Source of the DNA: Macrosoma leucophasiata
Taxonomy: Eukaryota; Arthropoda; Insecta; Lepidoptera; Hedylidae
NCBI GenBank assembly: GCA_036365455.1
Contig: JAWQUS010000011.1
Span: 3,306,001 to 3,370,000 of the forward strand
Direction of reading: 5' to 3'
Length of the DNA stretch: 64,000 nucleotides
Below are positions 1-10,698 of the stretch, piece by piece; within the stretch, counting starts at the first letter, position 1; the number at the start of each line of letters is the position of its first letter. The notes beneath the pieces are model-generated. The model saw nothing but the letters and a program-made list of their open reading frames with translations, was not told where the DNA came from and made no database searches. Made by a program: the position numbers and the translations under genes.

Positions 1-75
1 TGGCAAAATGTCCCACAGCTCCTTTCGTAATACCCTATCAAACGCCTTCTCCAAATCCACAAAACCGCAGAAAAC
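1..75 (-). pseudogene. LINE reverse transcriptase fragment (motif A), cut by window edge
   Basis: Read on the minus strand this stretch encodes FVDLEKAFDRVLRKELWDIL, the RT motif A block (F-x-D-L-E-K-A-F-D) of a non-LTR retrotransposon of RTE type. The aspartate in VDLEKAFD is the first catalytic metal ligand of RT. The remainder of the RT (YADD box and beyond) would lie to the left of the window. Upstream on the minus strand the frame loses similarity after about position 75, so the copy is 5'-truncated or broken there. Assignment to RTE rests on the wording of this one motif and is moderate. Confidence 0.7.
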
Positions 76-274
76 CTGTTATTTATATTTCTTTTATCGA
101 CCGATCGAGACGGCGACGCTTTTTGCCCCACCGAGGGGACATAGGATCTTAAATAGTAAGTATACTGATTTATTAAATTAGGTATTAGGTTTATATTAGG
201 TTGATCTACAGATAAATTACAAATTAACAGCATTCAAGGTATTAAGCCTTCATTATGTTCATGTACGTACTCCA

Positions 275-569
275 TCTGTACAAATAAATAAAATTAGAGT
301 GTCTGTTCGTAATGTTAAAAAAACACTTTACTAAATGCATACACGGTACATTTACCGAAACATTTTTTTTTACAATTTTTGTCTGTCTGTTTGTTGGGGC
401 TAATCTCGGGATCGGCTGGACCGATTTCGACGAGACTTTCACTATCAGATAGCTTATGTGATAAGAAGTAACTTAGGCTACTTTTATATTAGATGCACCC
501 ACGACTTCGTCCGGGTAGATACTGAACAATCATAAATTCTCACGCAGACGAAGTCGCGGGTACAGCTAG
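275..569 (+). mobile_element. Helitron-A, non-autonomous, complete
   Basis: Starts with TC after an A (274) and ends CTAG (566-569) before a T, the A^T target and TC/CTAG ends expected of Helitrons. Length 295 bp, the same as the copy at 6058-6352. The last ~90 bp form an inverted pair (CCCACGACTTCGTCC ... GACGAAGTCGCGGGTAC), so the 3' end folds into a hairpin. No Rep/helicase coding. The 66-68 aa minus-strand frames here are chance. Confidence 0.75.
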
Positions 570-599
570 TTTGTAAATAAAAATAAAGTTTAAATGAAG

Positions 600-720
600 T
601 AGAAAATAATTTGCAGATTTTCTCGCGTATATAAGAAGAAGTTTGGTAGTGTTGTATACTCGAGAAAATCCGCAAATTTAATTTCTGCAATGTATGAAGC
701 TCGCGAAAACCTGCGAAAAC
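600..720. mobile_element. Foldback MITE (family G), short copy
   Basis: Terminal inverted blocks: AATTTGCAGATTTTCTCGCG near 609 and its complement near 662-690, followed by AGCTCGCGAAAACCTGCGAA. The same termini occur at 2911-3097 and 28698-28868, where a longer centre is kept; here the centre is deleted. Confidence 0.6.
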
Positions 721-1191
721 TTCAATAAAAATGATATTTGATCCTCATTCTTAGTTGGTATTTTTCCATAAATCATTTTCAGAAATATGATTTCTATAAG
801 TACAACAATAAAATTGCCAAAAATACTTTCATCCATTGCCAATCTGAAACATGTTAAGTTAAATTTAAAACATACCTATAAATATTTAAGTCTCTCTGGA
901 AATACTTTAGACAACGTTACTGAGATAGGCGACTGGGAAACAGTAAAAGCACAACGATATTTAATTGTACATCCAGCTTAAGCTGCTATATTTAGTAGTC
1001 CACAGTATGCACCAACTGACGTAACTTGCCGGGATTTGCAAATAAATGTTTTTATTTCTATTGTAAAGTTGTGTGAAATAAGCATTTTGTTAAAAAAAGA
1101 ACGGTTTAGTATGCTTTTTCGTGACACTTTTACGAAAAATGTAAATTGAAAATATACGGTTTGTTTGTATAAATGTAAATTTTATCTTACA
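721..1191. other. Unassigned AT-rich stretch
   Basis: A 64-codon open frame at 787-981 (+) shows no recognisable domain, no repeat partner in the window and no splice context. I see nothing else definable. Confidence 0.4.
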
Positions 1192-1318
1192 CTAGCTGAC
1201 CCGGCAAACTTCGTATTGCTTCAGAATGAAATAATATGTCAAAGGTTTGGTAGATGCGGACTATTTGTATGGGAAAATGAAATTGTGGTTTTTATTCCCT
1301 TTAATTCCTTCATATTTC
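1192..1318 (-). mobile_element. Helitron-C, 3' half
   Basis: Begins (plus strand) with CTAGCTGACCCGGCAAACTT, the complement of the Helitron-C 3' terminus, and matches 23514 onward. It stops where a SINE-A copy begins at 1319, so the TC end has been lost. Confidence 0.65.
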
Positions 1319-1612
1319 CTGGTGGTAGAGCTCCAGTGACGGAGCTCGCGGGCGTAGGCACCACCGCATTACCTAATATACTTGCCGTTAAATGGTAGTG
1401 TTCAGCAATATCGTGTTCCGGTCAGGTGGTAATGTACGGCTCTGTAATTTCCGGCACAGAGGCATAACACCTAATGCCTCAGGGTGGCAGCGCATTTGCA
1501 TTTTGACCTCTGGTCATTGTGTGGGTGTCTATAGGCTGCAGTCATCACTTAACATCAATGTGAACTGCACGCTTGTTTGCCACTTTTATAACATAAAAAA
1601 ATAAATAAATAA
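1319..1612 (+). mobile_element. SINE-A copy, full length
   Basis: Reference copy. The 5' head CTGGTGGTAGAGCTCCAGTG pairs with the downstream GGAGCTC...CACCACC to make a hairpin. The body then runs through TAAATGGTAGTGTTCAGCA, GGTCAGGTGGTAATGTACGG and GCAGTCATCACTTAACATCA, and ends ...GCCACTTTTATAACAT plus an A-rich tail. The polyadenylated 3' end marks retroposition. The head contains TGGTAGAGCTC, a weak A-box-like match; I do not see a convincing B box, so a tRNA origin is unproven. Confidence 0.75.
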
Positions 1613-1613
1613 A

Positions 1614-1839
1614 GAATTACAGGGCCGTACATTACCACCTGACCGGAAAACGGTAGTGCTGAACACTACCATTTACATTCGATTCAGGGTGTGCGTTTAT
1701 TATTTCATTACACGTTGTAGGTATACAAGCATTATGCTGTTGACTACCTTTCCGGAGAAACATAGATACCTATGAAGTGATTTTACGTCGATACGTTAAC
1801 ATCAAAATGCGATGAAATTGCCCTTTGGGATACATTATC
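1614..1839. repeat. 226-bp direct duplication, copy 1
   Basis: Matches 2456-2681 at a constant offset of 842 bp. The only difference I found is one base (GGGCCG versus GGGCTG). It covers part of a SINE-A and the foreign insert, so it arose after that insertion. Confidence 0.8.
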
Positions 1840-1869
1840 CGCTCCGTCACTGGAGCTCTACCACCAGTA
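1614..1869 (-). mobile_element. SINE-A fragment interrupted by ~163 bp
   Basis: The SINE body (1614-1675) is broken by foreign sequence starting TTCGATTCAGGGTGTGCG and ending GATACATTAT. The SINE head resumes at 1841 (CTCCGTCACTGGAGCTCTAC). The tail portion is missing. The same interruption occurs in the copy at 2313. Confidence 0.65.
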
Positions 1870-2312
1870 AGTTCTGACTGGAGTAAAATTAGAAGGTAGT
1901 GCGGTGGTGCTCGAGTTACGACATTATGGCTGAAAAGAATACCAGCCATATCGTTGTAACAGTTTTATTTTTCTTTCGAAAGTTTTGTACTTCGTGAATA
2001 GTTTTTGACCTCGGTATTTCGAAAAGTTGTTTAGTACTTTTATTTGTTTCCAAAACAAGATACGTGTTTGCTTCATATTACAGTTTCGTATTTGTTCTAA
2101 AGTTAACAAATTGGGTCCAAATAATTGTTTCATAAATTAGACCTCGTTGCTTCGATTTAAAAGATAATTTAATTTTTGTATCTCTATGACTTGTACTAAG
2201 ACTGCGTTCGATACCCGAGTGGGGAATGTTTAAGATATTTATAAAATTCCTAGTCTCTATCCTAAACTTCGAAAATACCTGTGAATATGAATAGACTAGT
2301 CACCACATGCAC

Positions 2313-2681
2313 TTTTTTATGTAATGGAAGTGGCAACAAGCATGCAGTTCACATTGATGTTAAGTGATGACTGCAGCCTATAGACACCCACACAAAGGTC
2401 AACATGTAGACGCGTTACCACTCTTGAGGCCTAAAGTGTTATGCCTCTGTGCCGGGAATTACAGGGCTGTACATTACCACCTGACCGGAAAACGGTAGTG
2501 CTGAACACTACCATTTACATTCGATTCAGGGTGTGCGTTTATTATTTCATTACACGTTGTAGGTATACAAGCATTATGCTGTTGACTACCTTTCCGGAGA
2601 AACATAGATACCTATGAAGTGATTTTACGTCGATACGTTAACATCAAAATGCGATGAAATTGCCCTTTGGGATACATTATC
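2313..2681 (-). mobile_element. SINE-A copy with same internal insert, head lost
   Basis: Poly(T) at 2313 and the body to ~2515, then the ~163-bp insert to 2680. After 2681 unrelated sequence follows instead of the SINE head. Positions 2456-2681 are the second copy of the 226-bp duplication. Confidence 0.65.
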
Positions 2682-2910
2682 GACAAACCCTTTTCAGCCC
2701 ATCGTTACCACGACGACTTACGCTGTCCCTAATGACCACTTTCATGGCGTAGGATGTGCATTATTTGTCTTTTTTTGAGCACCGTACTCTATGGGCTAAA
2801 CAGTACCCCTGATATTGAGCCTATGATGTCTATAGTGCAATCAGGAAGCGGGAAAAATTTAGTACTGTACTATCTAACCCTGCAAATTTCATTCTGCAAT
2901 TAAATAAATA

Positions 2911-3097
2911 CATTGTAGAAATTAAACTTGCGGATTTTCTCGCGTATACAACACTCCCAAACTTCTTATGTACACCCGACGTTTCGGTCGCTTTCCAGCT
3001 ACCGTGGTCACGGGCAGACTAATTATACTATACGCGAAAAAATCCGCAAGTTTAATTTCTACAATGTATGAAGCTCGCGAAAACCTACGAAAACGTT
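2911..3097. mobile_element. Foldback MITE (family G), complete
   Basis: Terminal inverted repeats of about 38 bp: TTGTAGAAATTAAACTTGCG at 2913 and its complement ending near 3065. The centre carries CGACGTTTCGGTCGCTTTCC and ACCGTGGTCACGGGCAGACT. The right end extends into AGCTCGCGAAAACCTACGAA as in the other copies. Non-coding; superfamily unknown. Confidence 0.65.
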
Positions 3098-3555
3098 ATA
3101 AAATAAATAATTAAGTAATGGCCTTGAAATAAATTTTAAAAATCAACAGGTCGGTGCCATCGGTGAGCAACGCGTTTTAACTAAATGTATTTTCCCGGGC
3201 GCTATTTCTGCGACGACTTAGACGACTTAAGAAATATTAATTTTAATTATTATATAGTGTATGTAATACTAAAATAGCGTAGTAACTAAAACGCCTTCTT
3301 TTTAAGGCATTATGCGCCTCAAAAATATTGCATTGCATTCTAAATTATTAAGTCAGCCATTATTAAACACCCTTCGACCTCACCCAATCCTGTCGGGATG
3401 ATCTTAATTTTAATTAAGACGAATTAGTTAATTAGGGGCTAACATATTTTCCCGTGGCCTGATTATTAAAAAATAGTAGTTTAATCATGTAGCCAATAAT
3501 GGGCCTGAAATGCTTAAGGTAACTAAAGTTTTTAATTTGATAAGGATTTATACTA
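3098..3555. other. Unassigned AT-rich stretch
   Basis: Runs of ATTAATTTTAATTA type and no open frame of note. Nothing definable. Confidence 0.35.
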
Positions 3556-3745
3556 GTCCGGGGTCCGGAGGTCTCTGCCCAGTGCCCTCCCTATCTGACG
3601 GCGGGATAACCGCAAGGCAGCTGGGGATAGAGCCACGCCAAACGCCGCATCCTCTCTGGGTTTCTCATGGCTTCGCCGGTGTGGGGACAACCACCGGATA
3701 TTGAGCCCCCCCTGTCACGATAAGGCGTAAACCCTCGAGGGGAAC
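3556..3745 (-). repeat. GC-rich LINE-derived repeat fragment
   Basis: Much more GC-rich than its flanks. On the minus strand it reads GGTTGTCCCCACACCGGCGA then GCGGCGTTTGGCGTGGC, also found on the plus strand at ~54893-54970. The pattern resembles a 5' or ORF1 region of a non-LTR element, but no domain is visible. A 62-codon minus frame is present and not convincing. Confidence 0.45.
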
Positions 3746-4601
3746 AATGAAAAGTTCTAGAATAACCAGAAAAATACAAAGTTTTCGTTTCTCAATATAA
3801 TAAAAGTAAATAAATCGACTTTAGGACTCGAAACCGCAACCTCAAGGTGTTTAAGCTTTTTTCCATATCATGGATGGGGCTGGTTCGATTTTTCCTCCCA
3901 TTCAACCTTTAATAATCATAAGCTATAAGCACGAATAAGCTAAACAGAACAGTTAAAGACAGAAAGATAGAAAAAGATAGCAAAAGATATGAAAGTTCAA
4001 AGTGCAGCAATTAAAAAGGATAAAACACAACGAAAGAGGTTTTGTTCGCATCATATTTTTCATAGCCAGTGGTCACACACGACGCCAATTAATACTGCGC
4101 ATTGTGCCGGGTAAGAACGGCATTCTGTATACGACGCATACAAAGGATTCATTTTCAATATAGAAAAGAAAATGCTTTGTTAATAATTGCATTTATAGGG
4201 ACCGTAGCCTTTTTTTATCATTAAGTGACAAACAAGCATACTGTTTACATTAACGTCGCCTGCTACAAACTACCACACTTCGATTTCAGGTCTGTAAAAG
4301 TCACGTCAGTTTCTTGAACGCTTGTCGAAGCAAATAATAACTAACAAAGAGTCAAATCATTTGTCAAGTGCGAATTGGGTTGCTTGAATAGCATTAAATT
4401 AAAACACTTTTGGACAAAACGATTAGATAGTACCACAATTTAAAATCTTTGGTCAAAAACACGGAAAACCTGCGTCAAAGTACAATGTCAACGAATCATA
4501 ACCTCACCATAATAAACTTGACAGATGTACCAGCAACTCATTAAAATTGGTGTATTCGAGCTAGGTGGATATTTGCAAAAGCTCAGGAAGATGAAAACTG
4601 A
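3746..4601. other. Unassigned stretch
   Basis: A short minus-strand SINE-A-like echo (AGTGACAAACAAGCATACTG) at ~4224 is the only recognisable element. No gene-like frame. Confidence 0.4.
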
Positions 4602-5075
4602 CCTTGATAAATAGTGACGTGTTCCACCGACTTATTGTGAGGTGCCCGGTTAATTTACTAGAACTTCGGCAGAACCATGTAGTTCAAATATGTATGTATG
4701 TATATTCACGCCAAGTCCCTTACAGGATAGGCAGGGAGTGTGGAGCGTATGAACCAGTTATCCCGGTCTTGACACACCTCTCGTACTTCTACTACATTCA
4801 TCATTCTCTTCATACATGCACGCGGATTCCTAAGATTCTTAACCCCACTCTCAGACAGTACTCAACCTATTTGGAGAGAAATCAGCCGTAAGTCAAAACC
4901 GAAGCTAAGCCCATCCGGTATAATGATAGGTACAATCAACTTAAATCTACACAACAAGAGAAACTCAGGTAGCTCCGAGATATTATTTACCAGCGGTCAA
5001 CTTTAACCGCTACGTAATAACAATTTACCGGGCACCTCACAATTAGTCGGTGGTACGCGCCACTATTTATCAAGG
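4602..5075. mobile_element. Foldback element with ~57-bp inverted termini
   Basis: CCTTGATAAATAGTG at 4602 pairs with CACTATTTATCAAGG ending at 5075. Pairing continues inward through CACCGACT and TGTGAGGTGCCCGGT to about 4658/5019. The interior holds a LINE 3' coding fragment, so the element either captured it or was hit by it. I could not settle the target duplication. Confidence 0.7.
4683..4893 (-). pseudogene. LINE C-terminal fragment
   Basis: On the minus strand the coding remnant runs through a C-x-K-R-M-M-N region and V-C-Q-D-R towards a Y-P-V-x-D-L-A end, as in 52862-53105 (+) and 49325-49725 (-). This is the extreme C-terminus of a non-LTR retrotransposon ORF2. It is short and carries stops and frameshifts. 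It sits inside the foldback element 4602-5075. Confidence 0.55.
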
Positions 5076-5348
5076 CAGACAAAGTACGAACTGTCTAACA
5101 AATGTTGCGGTACAACCCACTGGTCACCGAGGTTCGTCCAAATCTCGGGCTATTTATAACAAGGGAACGTTGAAATAAATATTGTTAAGATCTTAGACAC
5201 CGACGTAAATAAAACGAAATACTCTCATTTTGTGTCTTAGAGCATAAACATAAATATTTTGAAGGCGAGCGGAAAATATTGTTGTTTCGCCGACTATTTA
5301 TAATTAAGTAATGGAGCAACAAAAGTTTATAAAAGTGTTAAAAAGTAA

Positions 5349-5433
5349 CCGGCGAAATGTGGGTGTTTGCATGTATTTTTAAATGCATACATTTACCTCT
5401 GCCTACCCCTTCGGGGATGACAAGCGTGAAATT
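5349..5433 (+). mobile_element. SINE-T1 3' end fragment
   Basis: Contains ATTTACCTCTGCCTACCCCT and TTCGGGGATGACAAGCGTGA, the 3' part of the tRNA-headed SINE seen whole at 26327-26636. Confidence 0.6.
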
Positions 5434-5935
5434 ATGTTTTTTTTTCAGCTACCAAATAATATAAATAATATACTGCTAAAGAGATTAATCCTTCAAGGAT
5501 CGTACGGCCACCGGCGGCGAGACACAATTGAATTTCAAAATTTCTAAAGACTAAAAAATTGCTAAAGAGATTAATAAACGTTTAGTGTTCCCCAATCGCG
5601 CAATATTTATGGCATAACATTTCTGAGCCCCAAAACTGGAGTGCACAGACATTTATTATTCATAAACACTTTCTATATGAAGCATTTGTTAAATGACTTC
5701 ACCGTATATCAACCGAATTGGTCGTACATTATGAAAAATGAGTATGAAAATTACTGAAACGTGTGAAAAATTGTCGTCAGCCAGTTGAAATTGCTGCTGC
5801 CATTAGAAATTTACTCGTTCTTAGTAAAATTTGCAACTTTTTTGTAACAGAATAAAAAAACTCTTTTAAATAGATGTGGACGAATACCATAACACACACA
5901 GAAGCTAATTCTTTAAAACTCGAATAAGACCTTAA

Positions 5936-6436
5936 AGGTACGATGCAGAACTCCACTGCACGAAACAGTGCTGCTGCCGTTGTGCTGCCACAGCACCATA
6001 ATTCTCTATTTTATACTGCATTGCTGTCGCGACTTTGTCGCGTAGCTCGGAATGTAATCTATACAAATAAATAAAATTGGAGTGTCTGTTTGTAATATTA
6101 AAATAACCGCTTTTTACTAAATGCATATGTGTCTATACACAGTACATTTTTTACAATTTTTGTCTGTCTGTCTGTTTCGGCTAATCTTGGGAACGGCTGG
6201 ACCGATTTTGACGGGACTTCTTTCACTGCCAGATAGCTGATGTAATAAGGAGTAACTTAGGCTACTTTTGTACTAGCTGCGCCCTCGACTTCGTCCGGGT
6301 AGTACTGAACAAACATAAATTTTCACCCGGACGGAGTCGCGGGCACAGCTAGTCTCATATGAACTTATAGAGAATATATGGAGACCAGTAGTGCTGCAGC
6401 AGCACTGCTGCGTGCAGCGAAGTTCGGAATCGTATT
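5936..6436. mobile_element. piggyBac-like MITE hosting a Helitron
   Basis: Flanked by TTAA on both sides (5932-5935 and 6437-6440). Inverted termini are AGGTACGATGCAGAACTCC and ...GAAGTTCGGAATCGTATT. TTAA duplication is the signature of piggyBac elements. Coding is absent. Helitron-A occupies 6058-6352; removing it leaves a ~206-bp MITE. The homologous MITE at 20185 carries a different Helitron at the same A^T. Confidence 0.7.
6058..6352 (+). mobile_element. Helitron-A nested in the piggyBac-like MITE
   Basis: 295 bp, TC at 6058 and CTAG at 6349-6352, inserted between A6057 and T6353. Clear sequence match to 275-569. Confidence 0.75.
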
Positions 6437-6440
6437 TTAA

Positions 6441-6729
6441 GTGTACAGTTAGCTTAACAGACAAATCTCCAAGTCACTGACTCGCAACCATCGACAGTTT
6501 AATACTGATAATATTAAAACGGCTATATAGCTGAACAAGGGCTCAAAAGTGTTCGCTGAAGATCCATTCTGTCAAGCTGAAGACAAAGGACGACAGAACT
6601 AACGTAAACGTAAAGACGTAACGTCGAAACCTGAGCTTGCAGAGAAAGAAAGAGATCAAGCGGTTTTACGGACAGATATACATACGATACAGCACGATCA
6701 CCTGTTAGCAGTCCAACAGTAGATCTTAT
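6441..6729. other. Unassigned stretch
   Basis: No repeat partner found in the window. The 75-codon minus-strand frame at 6523-6750 has no recognisable domain. Confidence 0.35.
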
Positions 6730-6865
6730 GGTGAGATTCACAGACCGCACTACGACTTTACTTTGAGCAAAGTATGCTTAGAACTGTCAGTACAGTATGG
6801 GGTTTGACAGTTCGAAGCGTACTTTGCTTGAAAGTAAAGTCGTAGTGCGGTCTGTGAATCTCGCC
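6730..6865. mobile_element. Foldback MITE, PIF/Harbinger-like
   Basis: Almost entirely two inverted arms of about 60 bp around a ~15-bp loop. The arms share GAGATTCACAGACCGCACTA and CGACTTTACTTT, with only scattered mismatches. TTA precedes and follows (6726-6728 and 6867-6869), fitting the 3-bp duplication of PIF/Harbinger elements; superfamily is inferred. Confidence 0.65.
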
Positions 6866-6904
6866 CTTAGAGTCGGGTCAGTCCAAGATGTTCTGGACGT
6901 CAGC

Positions 6905-7175
6905 CTAGACGAGATTAGCACGGCAAACAGCTGAAAAATAATAAGATGCTCGGTGATATTTACTGCCGGGTTGTGCTACTGTTACACCAGAGATACCTCT
7001 TCCTCCCAAAGATGCCCACAACAACCGGTCCAGAGCTGCCTTCATCCAGCGATTGCCCGCGACTTTCACTAAGTCATTGATCCACCCTCTAGTGACCTCT
7101 TCACGCTTTGTCTTCCTATACGCGGTCGATACTCCAGAACTCATTTGCCCCAACGGCCAAAGATTCTTCAAGATA
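6905..7175 (-). pseudogene. RTE LINE ORF2 C-terminal fragment
   Basis: Minus-strand translation contains RGWINDLVKVAGNRWMKAAL followed by DRLLWASLGG, the conserved C-terminal tail of lepidopteran RTE ORF2 (RW-x-D-D-L-V-K-V-A-G-x-R-W-M-x-A-A-x-D-R). The usual ending E-A-F-V-Q-Q-W has decayed to other residues. 5'-truncation is typical of LINE copies. Compare the better preserved copy at 41250-41570. Confidence 0.75.
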
Positions 7176-7784
7176 ACCTGCCAGATAAGATACGCCCCTC
7201 ACGCTGTCTTTTGTTTCACTATTTTTCTTCGAAGCTTCATCAAAACTTATAACAAAGTAACTAACACGCGATTTACGAACCTATAGACAAAACATTATAA
7301 GTATCGAATACAAAACATTCAAAACCACCCTAGTATCCATCGACGGTGAAATAAAGGAGTTATCAATTTTATTGTATTTTGGCCGTCAAGAATATCAAGA
7401 GATACATATAAAACACGAATTGGCGGGCCAGGCGAGGGCAGTAAAATTTACGACAATCATAACAAGCATCCAGCAAGGTTATTCTGTGACAACTCGCTGT
7501 AGCTGAGCGCAGTGAATACCTACGCATCTAGACTGTGAGAAATGCAAAGATCAAGAGCTTATATTACCTTATGCATGATAATGCAATGTACCTATGCAAT
7601 ATATATAGCATATTCGGGTGATTAAATAGTTTATACCTTTTGTAAATAGGTTTCCTTATAGTTTATGATAGTTTTTTCATTCTCTACAGTACTTTTATAT
7701 TTAGCTTTAACTACTAAGCTGTCTATTGTATTTCTTCTTGAGACGGTCTATTATTATATTTTTCAAAATGATATAAGAACCTAA
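7176..7784. other. Unassigned stretch
   Basis: AT-rich, no open frame above background and no repeat recognised. Confidence 0.35.
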
Positions 7785-8094
7785 CGTAACTTCACGCCTG
7801 TAATTCCCGAAGGGGTAGGCAGAGGTAAATGCATGCATTCAAGCATACATGTAAACACCCACGATTCGTCTGTTACGTTTTTGGCCCATGTCACAGGTGG
7901 CGAGCCTGTTGATATCTCCGGGCACATTATCAAACTTCGATGTACTAGGAAATTTCCAGAAAATAGAAAAATCCCAATAGAACCAGAGATAAAGGACTTT
8001 AGACCATTATCTCTGATAACCCCCTACCCGGAAATCGAACCCAGGACCTCAGCGTAGTAGTAGTGGCCTGCTACTACTAGGCTACCGAGGCAGT
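7785..8094 (-). mobile_element. SINE-T1, tRNA-headed, near full length
   Basis: Minus-strand head reads CTCGGTAGCCTAGTAGTAGC...GGTTCGATTTCCGG, a tRNA-like A box and B box. The body continues through TTTCCGGAAATTTCC and the end is GGTAGGCAGAGGTAAAT on the plus strand followed by a GTTACGTTAG-like tail. About 310 bp. Confidence 0.75.
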
Positions 8095-9111
8095 TAACCT
8101 AACAAAATCTGAAAGCCACCTATCTCATAAAACATAACTGGCGAATCGTGAGAGTTTACCTACATCTATGCTTGAATTCATGTTTAATACACATCTACCC
8201 TTTGGGGGGAATACAGATGTGAAGTAATGTCATGTCATGGGAAGCAAATAGTGACCCCCCCTACATAAAACGCGCTGATATTTTTTTATTTTTCGTTTTC
8301 TTTATAGTGTGGGATATCGTTGGATCGGTCTTTCAAAAATGTTAGGGATGTGTTAATATCATTTTTCGATTTAGTCTACTGTTCGTAACCTATTAATCTT
8401 TAAAGTGACAATTTTCGTTAGAGTCAAGTGTCCTCTACCAACTAAACGGTTGTTGTTAGAAATTCAAACGTTACGGCAATAGTAGCTACATAAAACGAAA
8501 TTAAAAGGAAAACTTACACTTAGGTAATTTGGCTTTACAAGTTTGCGAGTATTAGTCGACCAAATGTATTTTACTCGTAAATTTTGAAGAACTCCATAGA
8601 AAATATTTTTTTTTTTTCAGTATTCAAACCCAAAAACAACGGAACCCTACACTGCACGTGGCCCGACGCGTACTTGACCGGTTTTTTAAAATTAATTTCA
8701 ATTCTTCATGTCTGATTTTGAGCAAAGAAGTTATCAATTGTACTACACATCTCCCACGCCATTGCCACTGTCTGTGTCATCAATTTTTTTAACGAGCGTA
8801 AGAATTCTCACTCAGACGATGCGAGTTTAGTGTTCCAGAATAACCTGTCAGATCTGTGTATTTCATGCGCTGTTATTTTATCGTCAATCGATGTTTTATG
8901 GCGCTCCGATTTATAAAGTGGCGGCGGGTAATAATTGTTGATGGTAATGTTTCGGTTCGCGACTCTGTTTCTGATATGTGTAGCTATTATTTCGAATGTT
9001 TTTCGTTATAGAACGCAAACAAGAATTAAATAGGTGTTGCAAACATAAATGGCAAGCATGTACCTACTTCAAAACTTAAGGAATTAATAGATAAGTTGGT
9101 ACAGATTTAAT
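8095..9111. other. Unassigned kilobase
   Basis: Contains a dispersed-repeat-like phrase near 8650-8690 (GACGCGTACTTGACCGG) but no partner long enough to define in this window. No gene. Confidence 0.35.
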
Positions 9112-9345
9112 GTTTTTTTTTATGTAATAAAAGTGGCAAACAAGCGTGCAGACCACATTGACGTTAAGTGATGACTGCAGCCTATAGACACTTACACAAT
9201 GACTAGAGGTCAAAATGCAAATGCGCTGCCACTCCTGAGGCATTAGGTGTTATGCCTCTGTGCCGGAAATTACAGAACCGTACATTACCACCTGACCGAG
9301 ACATGATAGTGCTGAACACTACCATTTAACGGCAAGTATATTAGG
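9112..9345 (-). mobile_element. SINE-A, head truncated
   Basis: Poly(T) at 9112-9120, body to GGTAATAATATG. The hairpin head is absent. Confidence 0.7.
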
Positions 9346-9519
9346 TAATAATATGTATAATATAATGTAGTCTATACATAGACATATTACACATATATGC
9401 ATACTTAATACTCGTAGCATGTAAAATCGTGCAAAAAAGTATTGTGTACTTTTAGGTATTCACTTGCCATCAATATCAGTCAGTCAATCAACCGGACAAA
9501 GGTGGAATGGTTTGACATT

Positions 9520-9715
9520 CCAACTGTTTGGTATATAATAACGCGGGATGGACAGCAGCATCCCACGATAAAACTGCCGCCGCTGCTTTCCCTAATCGGC
9601 CTGCCAAGCTTGATACTCATATCACATTCTCCCCTAATGACGCTCAACACTTCTGTAAGCGTCTTTGGAGAAGGCTTTGTCCAGCAGTGGACGTCTCTTG
9701 CCTGAAGTAATGAAT
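9520..9715 (+). mobile_element. RTE-related 3' end copy
   Basis: Ends GGAGAAGGCTTTGTCCAGCA GTGGACGTCTCTTGCCTG, the RTE 3' coding end (F-V-Q-Q-W-T-S). Its 5' part (ATAATAACGCGGGATGGACA) matches the minus-strand copy at ~50735-50930, so the two share a derived, partly non-coding form. Confidence 0.55.
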
Positions 9716-9745
9716 ATGATTTGTACGTTGTAATGGAAAAAATAC

Positions 9746-10698
9746 TAAGTAAAGTCAAATATCTTCACAACAGTATACTTCCGTAAGTACAAACAAGTCA
9801 AGTAATAAGACGCGCAATTTATAACCTCGAAACCACCATACTGACTGACAGAGAATATATTATCCACTTCAAAGGAAAAGGTCCCAATAACGCATGAACA
9901 TATCCAGCAGAATTTAATAAACGTACAAAACTCGACGTTTAAAATATTGAAAGTCGACGCAAAGTTTCCTAATAAAAAAAAAACTTCCATTTGTTGAAAT
10001 GAAAAACGATCCCGTGACATCTCCTAGATGCAAATTAGAGAGGGAAACGTGAAATATTTGAAAAGTTTGTACAAGTTAATAAATTTCAGGAGGACTGATG
10101 TACTACTTGTGTGCCTTTTAAGTATTCACTTGTCATCGATATGATCTGTCCGCTTCTGTTCATATTATTCTCTTTATTGTTTCGATATCGGCAAACTGGC
10201 ATCTAGTTCACATTGATGGTAAGTGAATTCTGAAACCTTTAGACATCTTTTTTTAAATGTACCTACTCGTAAAGATGGTGGTAAACAAGCATGCAGCTTA
10301 ATAAAAAAAAAGAATAAAAAACATTTATTGTTGCAGCCCCCATATCAATATCAGGTACTGCATTCATAAAAAAAAACAATAGAACAAAAAAAAACAAACA
10401 TTTACAATACAAATACGTTACACAAACGAAAAAAAAATTTTAAAAAAGGGTTGACAAAAAAAAATACTTAGACCTATTTAAAAAGTACCTAGTTAGCGTA
10501 GAACATAAGAAACAAGATCCCACGGCTGCACCAAATAGTTCCCAGTTCAGCATTATGTCAAGCCGAAGCCCGACGCTGGTTTTCAACTGGAAACTACTCG
10601 GTGGGACACGGATATCAGTCCTAAAAGTCGATATAATAAGAACTTACTTACTTATAAGTGCAAATAAGTATATGTTAAACTAAACACAAATAAAATAT
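9746..10698. other. Unassigned, with A-rich patches
   Basis: 10300-10450 is strongly A-rich. Two weak SINE-A echoes occur on the minus strand near 10190-10230 and 10275-10300. The 91-codon minus frame at 9745-10020 has no domain I recognise. Confidence 0.35.
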
